DNA from: a virus
Length of the DNA stretch: 29,751 nucleotides
IMG/VR virus record: IMGVR_UViG_3300027489_000014
Span: 1 to 29,751 of that record
Strand: one strand, 5' to 3'
Part shown: positions 23,817 through 29,751 of the stretch, one piece after another
How positions within the stretch are numbered: the first letter of the stretch is position 1
How the letters are laid out: the number at the start of each line of letters is the position of its first letter
Program-made: the position numbers and the translations under genes
The notes under the pieces: model-generated
What the model was told of the DNA's origin: nothing
The model's database searches: none
The model's input: the letters and a program-made list of their open reading frames with translations, nothing else

Positions 23817-26800
23817 ATGTCCACACAAGTTCTACGTACTGACACATTTGAAGCATGGCGTCAAAAGGCCAACACCGTCGCCAAAAACCTGGGTGAGGTA
23901 GCATCAATTGACTCGCGCATCAGTTATCGCACTCTGACGCACAAGGGTGCTGCTGCCTATTCGGTAGGGAATACACTGACAGGATCAGTAACGGGAGCGA
24001 CTGCCACAGTTACTGCGGTAAATGGTGTCAATCTGGTTGTCACTCCAGTAAGCGGAACATTCGTCGGCGCAGACATCATCAAGAGCAGAATTTATTTTGA
24101 TGGAGCTGGAACTATTACTGCCGGTTCTACAATTACTAGCACACAGTCTGGTGCTACTGCAAAAATACTCTCGTATGATTCAGGCGATAATTCTGCTGTA
24201 GTATATGATATTACTGGCGCGTTTTCTGTAGGCAATACGATTAGCGGGACAAGCAAGACAATCTCGAACATCTCTCTCGATACTGTATCTGATATTGGTG
24301 AAAACATCACGAATGGTACCACAGTACGAGAGCTCAATACTTATTCTGCTAGTGCAGTTGCCGGTATCAATGAGCTTCAGGCAGAAGTAGGCACAATTGC
24401 ATCTCTCAGTGGATTCAGCGCGACAAATCTTGTCGCAGTTGCAAATGAGATCAAGAATAGTGCTATCACGTTCAACGGCGCAAAGACATTTTCAGAAAGC
24501 GTAAATCTTGCTGCTACCAAAGAATTAACAATTGCCGGCACATCTGTACTAAATTCTACCACGCTAGGATCCGGAGTTGTCAATTCTTCGCTTACAACTG
24601 TAGGCACGATTGGAACAGGCACATGGCAAGGCAGCATTGTGTCATCGACATACGGCGGTACTGGCGTCAATAATGCAGGCCGTACTCTGACAATTGCCAC
24701 AGGAAATCTGACGCTGACGACAGCATCAGGTGGGTCATCGCTTACTTTACCATCAACAGGCACAGTTGCTACCCTTGCTGGTACTGAAACACTGACTAGC
24801 AAGACTATCAATCTCACGAGCAATACGCTGACAGGAACACTTACCCAGTTCAACGCAGCGCTCAGCGATGACGATTTTGCTGCCCTTGCCGCTGTTCAAA
24901 CGCTGACGAACAAATCGATTGCACTGGGATCTAACACGATCACGGGTACGTTAGCTCAGTTCAATACTGCTTTAACAGATGACGACTTTGCAGCACTTGC
25001 CGCTGTTCAAACGCTGACGAATAAAACACTTTCTACAGGATCGATCTGGCAAGGTGGTGTTATTTCTTCAACGTACGGCGGCACTGGCGTAAATAATGGC
25101 GGTCGAACACTGACGATCAATACAGGAAACGTTGTTGTCACTGCACCTGCTGGTGGATCGACGTTGACTTTACCAGGCAGTGGTACTGTTGCTACACTTG
25201 CTGGTATAGAAACGCTGACGAATAAAACCGTCAATCTTGCAAGCAACACTCTGACTGGCACGTTCGCAGAATTCAATGCTGCGCTTACTGGTGAAGATTT
25301 CGTTGGTGTAGCTGCTATTCAAACACTCAGTAATAAGTCAGTTAGCTTAACTACAAATACGCTAACAGGAACACTCGCAGAATTTAATACTGCTCTAACA
25401 GATGACGACTTTGTAGCAATTAATGCTACTCAGACAATTTCCAATAAGACATTCGTCACACCAGTTCTTGGCATTGCTACTGCTACGTCAATCAATAAGG
25501 TAGCAATTACCGCGCCGGCGACATCTGCCACACTAACAATTGCAAATGGCAAGACACTTACTGCCAGCAATACACTCACATTTACTGGTACAGATGGATC
25601 ATCAGTTGCATTTGGCGCCGGCGGAACTGTAGTTTATACCTCGAATAACATCACTGCACTTTCCACGTTTAGTTCTGCCGATCTTGCAGGCAGATTGACG
25701 GATGAAACGGGCACGGGTGTTGTGGTATTTAATAGCAGCCCATCACTCACCACTCCAACAATTGGCGGCGGTGGCGCTAATTTCTCGGGTAGCACATCAG
25801 GTACAACTAACTTTAAGGCAGCAGCTGCTGCAGGTACCACAACAATCACGATGCCAGCAGCAACTGGTACGATGGCGCTCACGAGTGATATCGGAAATGG
25901 CACTCTGACGTTATCAACCGGTGTTGGTATTGTTTCTGCTTCAGCATCATTCTCTGCAAATCAATCTGGCGCGGCATCTTACTCAATTGCACACGCTGTT
26001 CCATCTGGCGCAACTGCTGCAACACTTGGAACAAATGGTATTTCGTCGATCACCACTGATCAATTTGGACACATTACTGCAGTTACTACTGCGACTTATC
26101 TGACTGCTGCAAGCGGCGTAAGTTCAATTGCTGGAACTGCAAATCAGATTACTGCATCTGCAAGTGTGGGTGCGGTAACACTTTCGCTGCCGCAGAATAT
26201 TCATACAGCCGCTGAACCAACATTCGGCGGAGCAACGCTGGGCAATATCACAGTTGGTGTATCGACAGACAACACGATTACCACATCATCTGGTAATCTG
26301 ATTCTGACTGCAGCTGGCACATCTACAGTAAATGCTTCGCGTCCTCTTGTAGCAGCTACAGCTCTTACAAATACTAATAAAGCAACTGTATTTTCGGTCA
26401 GCAATAGCAGCGCAGGTGCGGGCGCAGATTTCCCATACAATCCAACTCAATCAACACGCTTTAGCATTGATTCGACTGGTAACGTCACTATCAATGGTGA
26501 CCTTACTGTTGCTGGTACAACATACCTCCCAACAATCAGTGGTACCGTTGCATGGAGCACTCAGGTTACAGGAAAGACTTATTTCGGATCGATTACAGAT
26601 GGTACTACAGCTGCAGCACCCGGTGATGGTACCGCATTTAAGATCCGTACGAAGGACGGCCTGACAGCAGTCGTCACAAATGATGACGCAACTCACGGCG
26701 ACAATGTTCTGTTTGGGCATGGTAACTCTATAACAATTTACGGATCAACCAGCGGATCTGTTGTCCTGCAACCAGTGGCTGTCGCAGGCACAACCACTAT

Positions 26801-29751
26801 TACTCTTCCTGCAATTACTGGTACTGTTGTAACAACTGGAGATTCTGGTACAGTTACAAATGCGATGTTGGCTGGATCAATTGCCACTAACAAGTTAGTA
26901 AGTAGCTCGCTTACTGTATCTGCAGGAACTGGTCTAGGCGGTGGTGGATCAGTGTCACTTGGTGGATCTGTTACTCTGACTAATGCAGGAGTGCTGAGCG
27001 TCAATTCGCAAACTGGCGCAGTAACGATTGCTGGTGGTACTGCAATTTCTGTAACACAAGCAAGCGGCACAGTAACTATCACAAATACCGGTGTTACTTC
27101 GGCAGCATCCGGCACTGGTATTTCGATTTCTGGTACGGGTGTGGGCCCATATACCGGAGCAATCACGATCACAAATTCTGATAAAGGATCAGATCAGGCT
27201 ATCTTTAAGAATATTGCTGTTACTGGTCAAACAACAGTTAGTGCTGCATCAAACACTGCTACACTAAATCTAGTTGGTAGTAACATTACAATTACTACAG
27301 ACAATACCACAAAGACAGTTACTTTAACAGGTAATGCTGCTGCGAATAATGGAACAATTACTGTATCTGCTGGCACCGGAATGTCTGGCGGCGGATCATT
27401 TACCGTAAATCAAAGCGGCAATTCTACAGTAACGCTCACAAATTCTGATCCAGGATCTAGCCAATTTATCTTTAAGAACGTTGCTGTTCCTGGACAGACT
27501 ACAATTGTCGCAGATACCAACAATGATACTCTGACCGTACAAGCCGGCCAGGTTGATTCTACGACAGGTATCGTAATTACAACTGATGCTACAACTGACA
27601 CTCTGACAATTGCTCATGCTAATACGTCCGGGCAAGCATCGGTTGATAACGCAAATGGAACAGTAATTCAGGATATCACACTTGATACTTACGGTCATAT
27701 TACTGCAATTGCTAGCGTAGATCTAGATGCACGTTATGATGCTCGCTATACGCTCGACAAGGTCACAACAGCTGGCGCGACAACTGCGAATGCAATTACC
27801 GTCGGTGGTTTAACTGTCAACGGTAACGTTACTGTCAATGGTACCACAACTTCCGTTAATACTACAACAGCAAACCTAAAAGATCCAATCGTCACTCTGG
27901 GCGGCGCCGATAATGGCGGTAATGCTACAAGCGATGATGCAAAGGATCGCGGTATTGAATTCCGCTGGCACAACGGCACTATTGCAAAGACTGGATTCTT
28001 TGGATGGGATCGCAGCACAAGTTCATTCACATTTATCGCAGATGCTACAAATACAAACGAAGTATTTGCGCCTGTTTCTGGCGCTAGTTTGGGAGCAATT
28101 CGTGCAGGAAGTTTTTCTACCGGTGGTGCAGCAACCCAATTCCTAAAGGCTGACGGATCACTTGATAGCAACACATATCTGACAGCTTCAACCGGCGTTT
28201 CGTCGATTAATCTTGGTAATATTATTGGTGGTACATTTCAATCTGTTGGAAGTCTAAATGGTGGTGTCAATGTTTCTATTCTCAGTCCACTAACAGGAAG
28301 TCTAACAGGCCCCAATGCTTTAGTAATTGAAATGCTGACTCAGTCTGGTTTGACTGCCGGAGTATATAATAACGTTACTGTAAATACAAAGGGCATCGTT
28401 ACTGCTGCATCGAATGTTGCGTACCTGACATCCAATCCAAATCTGCAGACTGTCTGCAATGTCGGAAACACAACGACGACTAGCATTACAGCTGGATCAT
28501 TCGTTAAATCTGGTGCGTTCTCGACTGATATTCTGAAGGGCGACGGATCAACAGAAAGCGATAGCAATTACGTCAAAACTTCTGGAGTTCAAACGATTGG
28601 CGGGACTAAAGTATTCAGTGCTAATGTTGGAATTGGTACTTCTGGACTATCTAGTGTTCCATTACATATCAATCTTACTCTCGATCCAAGTTCATTGGCT
28701 GTTCCACCAAGATCAATTTGGGCAAGGCCAACATTTAGGTTAAGTAACACAAGTAATACTGGAGTTGAAGGAATTCAAGTTCAACCTACGGTTGATACTG
28801 CCTTCTGGGGAGAAACTACTAGCACCCAAATAACTTATAAAGGAATACGCATCGGAGGTGTTCTAAAGACCGGCACCACAGCAATTACTGAAACAGTTGG
28901 ACTTTATATCGATAACTCCACACAGGGTACTACAAATAATTATGCAATTTACAGTGCTCATACTGGAGCATCTGTTTTCTCTGGAAGTGTTACTGCTACA
29001 TCGTTGATTAAGTCCGGCGGAAGTTCTTCACAACTTCTACAAGCTGACGGCGGAAGTGATAGTGTGACTCAAACGAGAGCTTCTGTAGCATATCTCACCA
29101 CCTCTGCTATCAATGTAGTAAATGGAATTGTGAAATGCAACGGCGGCGGAACATATTCTGCAGCTGTTGCTGACACTGATTACCTCACACCAGCTGGGGC
29201 TAGCGCGGCGTATCAGCCAAAGGACGCCGACCTGACAGCAATTGCTGGATTAAGTGGAACGAGCGGATTACTTAGAAAGACTGCAGCTGATACCTGGTCA
29301 TTAGATACAACAGCATACCTGTCAGGAACAGTGGGAGTCGCAAATGGTGGTACTGGAGCAACAACATTTGCAGCAGGATATTTAAAGGCATCTGGTACTT
29401 CTGCGTTTACCACAGTATCATCGATATCATATGCAGATTTATATGGGACTCCATCTCTTCCAACCGATATTGCAACCAGTGCTACAATTTCTGCAGGAGC
29501 AATTACTGGTGGCGCAGAAATTGTAGTAAATTATGCAACGAAAAACGTTGCCTCTGGAACTACTGGAGGTGGCGGCACTTCAGTAAATTTACTGGGTGGA
29601 TCAGCGATCACTGTAACTCGTAGCAGTAATAATGTTACCATCACAAACTCCGGTGTCACTTCAGTTACACAGGGTACCGGTATTACTGTATCTGCCGGCA
29701 CCGGTGCAGTAACTATCACAAACTCCGGCGTCACTTCGATCACTGGCACAT
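23817..29751 (+). CDS. Very long tail fibre protein, 3' end beyond window (at least 1978 aa)
   Basis: I followed the reading frame by hand from the ATG at 23817 to the window end without a stop. The N-terminus, LRTDTFEAWRQKANTVAKNL, is an attachment-type start seen in marine T4-like fibre proteins. Two SGATA beta modules follow (about 50-155). A 141-residue unit (TWQG..SSTYGGTGVNN) is then duplicated at about 269-551. After that comes a mosaic of fibre motifs: GHITAV (about 750 and 1295), FKNIAVTGQTT (about 1130), LTVNGNVTVNGTTTSVN with DRGIEFRWHNGTIAKTGFFG (about 1330-1390), NNYAIYS (about 1708) and AYQPKDADLTAIAGLSG (about 1800). Composition is dominated by Thr, Gly, Ala, Ser and Asn. It is presumed to bind the host surface. 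The receptor-binding tip, if C-terminal, is not in the window. Confidence 0.9.
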   Translation, partial: MSTQVLRTDTFEAWRQKANTVAKNLGEVASIDSRISYRTLTHKGAAAYSVGNTLTGSVTGATATVTAVNGVNLVVTPVSGTFVGADIIKSRIYFDGAGTITAGSTITSTQSGATAKILSYDSGDNSAVVYDITGAFSVGNTISGTSKTISNISLDTVSDIGENITNGTTVRELNTYSASAVAGINELQAEVGTIASLSGFSATNLVAVANEIKNSAITFNGAKTFSESVNLAATKELTIAGTSVLNSTTLGSGVVNSSLTTVGTIGTGTWQGSIVSSTYGGTGVNNAGRTLTIATGNLTLTTASGGSSLTLPSTGTVATLAGTETLTSKTINLTSNTLTGTLTQFNAALSDDDFAALAAVQTLTNKSIALGSNTITGTLAQFNTALTDDDFAALAAVQTLTNKTLSTGSIWQGGVISSTYGGTGVNNGGRTLTINTGNVVVTAPAGGSTLTLPGSGTVATLAGIETLTNKTVNLASNTLTGTFAEFNAALTGEDFVGVAAIQTLSNKSVSLTTNTLTGTLAEFNTALTDDDFVAINATQTISNKTFVTPVLGIATATSINKVAITAPATSATLTIANGKTLTASNTLTFTGTDGSSVAFGAGGTVVYTSNNITALSTFSSADLAGRLTDETGTGVVVFNSSPSLTTPTIGGGGANFSGSTSGTTNFKAAAAAGTTTITMPAATGTMALTSDIGNGTLTLSTGVGIVSASASFSANQSGAASYSIAHAVPSGATAATLGTNGISSITTDQFGHITAVTTATYLTAASGVSSIAGTANQITASASVGAVTLSLPQNIHTAAEPTFGGATLGNITVGVSTDNTITTSSGNLILTAAGTSTVNASRPLVAATALTNTNKATVFSVSNSSAGAGADFPYNPTQSTRFSIDSTGNVTINGDLTVAGTTYLPTISGTVAWSTQVTGKTYFGSITDGTTAAAPGDGTAFKIRTKDGLTAVVTNDDATHGDNVLFGHGNSITIYGSTSGSVVLQPVAVAGTTTITLPAITGTVVTTGDSGTVTNAMLAGSIATNKLVSSSLTVSAGTGLGGGGSVSLGGSVTLTNAGVLSVNSQTGAVTIAGGTAISVTQASGTVTITNTGVTSAASGTGISISGTGVGPYTGAITITNSDKGSDQAIFKNIAVTGQTTVSAASNTATLNLVGSNITITTDNTTKTVTLTGNAAANNGTITVSAGTGMSGGGSFTVNQSGNSTVTLTNSDPGSSQFIFKNVAVPGQTTIVADTNNDTLTVQAGQVDSTTGIVITTDATTDTLTIAHANTSGQASVDNANGTVIQDITLDTYGHITAIASVDLDARYDARYTLDKVTTAGATTANAITVGGLTVNGNVTVNGTTTSVNTTTANLKDPIVTLGGADNGGNATSDDAKDRGIEFRWHNGTIAKTGFFGWDRSTSSFTFIADATNTNEVFAPVSGASLGAIRAGSFSTGGAATQFLKADGSLDSNTYLTASTGVSSINLGNIIGGTFQSVGSLNGGVNVSILSPLTGSLTGPNALVIEMLTQSGLTAGVYNNVTVNTKGIVTAASNVAYLTSNPNLQTVCNVGNTTTTSITAGSFVKSGAFSTDILKGDGSTESDSNYVKTSGVQTIGGTKVFSANVGIGTSGLSSVPLHINLTLDPSSLAVPPRSIWARPTFRLSNTSNTGVEGIQVQPTVDTAFWGETTSTQITYKGIRIGGVLKTGTTAITETVGLYIDNSTQGTTNNYAIYSAHTGASVFSGSVTATSLIKSGGSSSQLLQADGGSDSVTQTRASVAYLTTSAINVVNGIVKCNGGGTYSAAVADTDYLTPAGASAAYQPKDADLTAIAGLSGTSGLLRKTAADTWSLDTTAYLSGTVGVANGGTGATTFAAGYLKASGTSAFTTVSSISYADLYGTPSLPTDIATSATISAGAITGGAEIVVNYATKNVASGTTGGGGTSVNLLGGSAITVTRSSNNVTITNSGVTSVTQGTGITVSAGTGAVTITNSGVTSITGT
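24621..25454 (+). repeat. Tandem 141-residue duplication with inner 37-residue repeats in the fibre
   Basis: The unit starting at W270 (24624) recurs at W411 (25047), 423 bases later. Each copy has TYGGTGVNN, a TLTLP.(S/T)GTVATLAG segment and two 37-residue subunits of the type SNTLTGTL.(Q/E)FN.AL.D.DF..LAA.QTL.NK. Stretches such as GCCGCTGTTCAAACGCTGAC are identical between subunits, so exchange between copies is fairly recent. Confidence 0.85.

Noticed and set aside
24377-24853. Minus-strand frames inside the fibre gene (also 26738-27172, 27746-28174)
   Set aside because: Their Val/Pro-rich sequence is the reverse of Thr/Gly/Asn codons of the fibre. The plus frame was followed unbroken, so these are shadows.
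1-29751. Intrinsic terminators, tRNA genes, CRISPR arrays, insertion sequences, integrase or attachment sites
   Set aside because: Gaps between genes are mostly under 40 bases and I saw no GC hairpin with T-run, cloverleaf, spaced repeats or transposase anywhere.

Overview
The window is a continuous piece of a T4-supergroup contractile-tailed phage (myovirus) genome. It covers most of the baseplate and tail-assembly region and the start of the tail-fibre region. Coding density is close to total. I recognise homologues of T4 gp4, gp26, gp48, gp53, gp27, gp5, gp25, gp6, gp7 and gp8, plus a gp19-family tube protein, a tape-measure-like protein and a DUF4815-type structural protein. The gene order and the fibre modules resemble the marine and freshwater 'exo-T-even' phages (cyanophage or pelagiphage style) rather than coliphage T4. 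The host cannot be read from the sequence. Almost no start codon has a Shine-Dalgarno sequence, which would suit a host with SD-poor initiation, such as a cyanobacterium or a Bacteroidota member, but does not prove one.

Layout. Positions 1-5047 are on the minus strand, transcribed leftward from about 5073: gp4-like head-completion nuclease, a gp2-like protein of uncertain identity, a gp19-family tube or tube-initiator protein, a gp26-like protein, a tape-measure-like protein, and a truncated staphylococcal-nuclease-type protein. Positions 5084-29751 are on the plus strand: gp48 tube cap, gp53 wedge, gp27-like hub, gp5-like spike, an unrecognised protein, gp25, gp6, gp7-like, gp8, a 1587-residue DUF4815-type protein, a 623-residue partner, a 74-residue coiled-coil protein, and a very long fibre gene that is still open at the window edge (at least 1978 codons). 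The two arms diverge from a 38-bp palindromic promoter region.

How the genes fit together. The right arm encodes the hub and spike (gp27, gp5), the wedges (gp53, gp25, gp6, gp7, gp8), the cap on which the tube is built (gp48), and peripheral and fibre proteins. The left arm encodes tube, chaperone, tape measure and head-completion functions. Transcription probably uses T4-type late promoters. Five intergenic boxes read NATAAATAG, and a sixth possible box lies inside the gp7-like gene.

The most interesting signal is at the end of the gp26-like gene. A T TTT TTC heptamer sits two codons before its stop, followed by a 63-codon -1 reading frame with no good start of its own, followed directly by the tape-measure-like gene. 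This is the architecture of the programmed -1 frameshift in the tail-assembly chaperones of other long-tailed phages (lambda G/GT), here on a T4-type gp26. Other points are the symmetric divergent promoter, late promoters predicted to give almost leaderless mRNAs, a gp5 without lysozyme that ends in its own HxH tip, and beta-repeat insertions in gp7.
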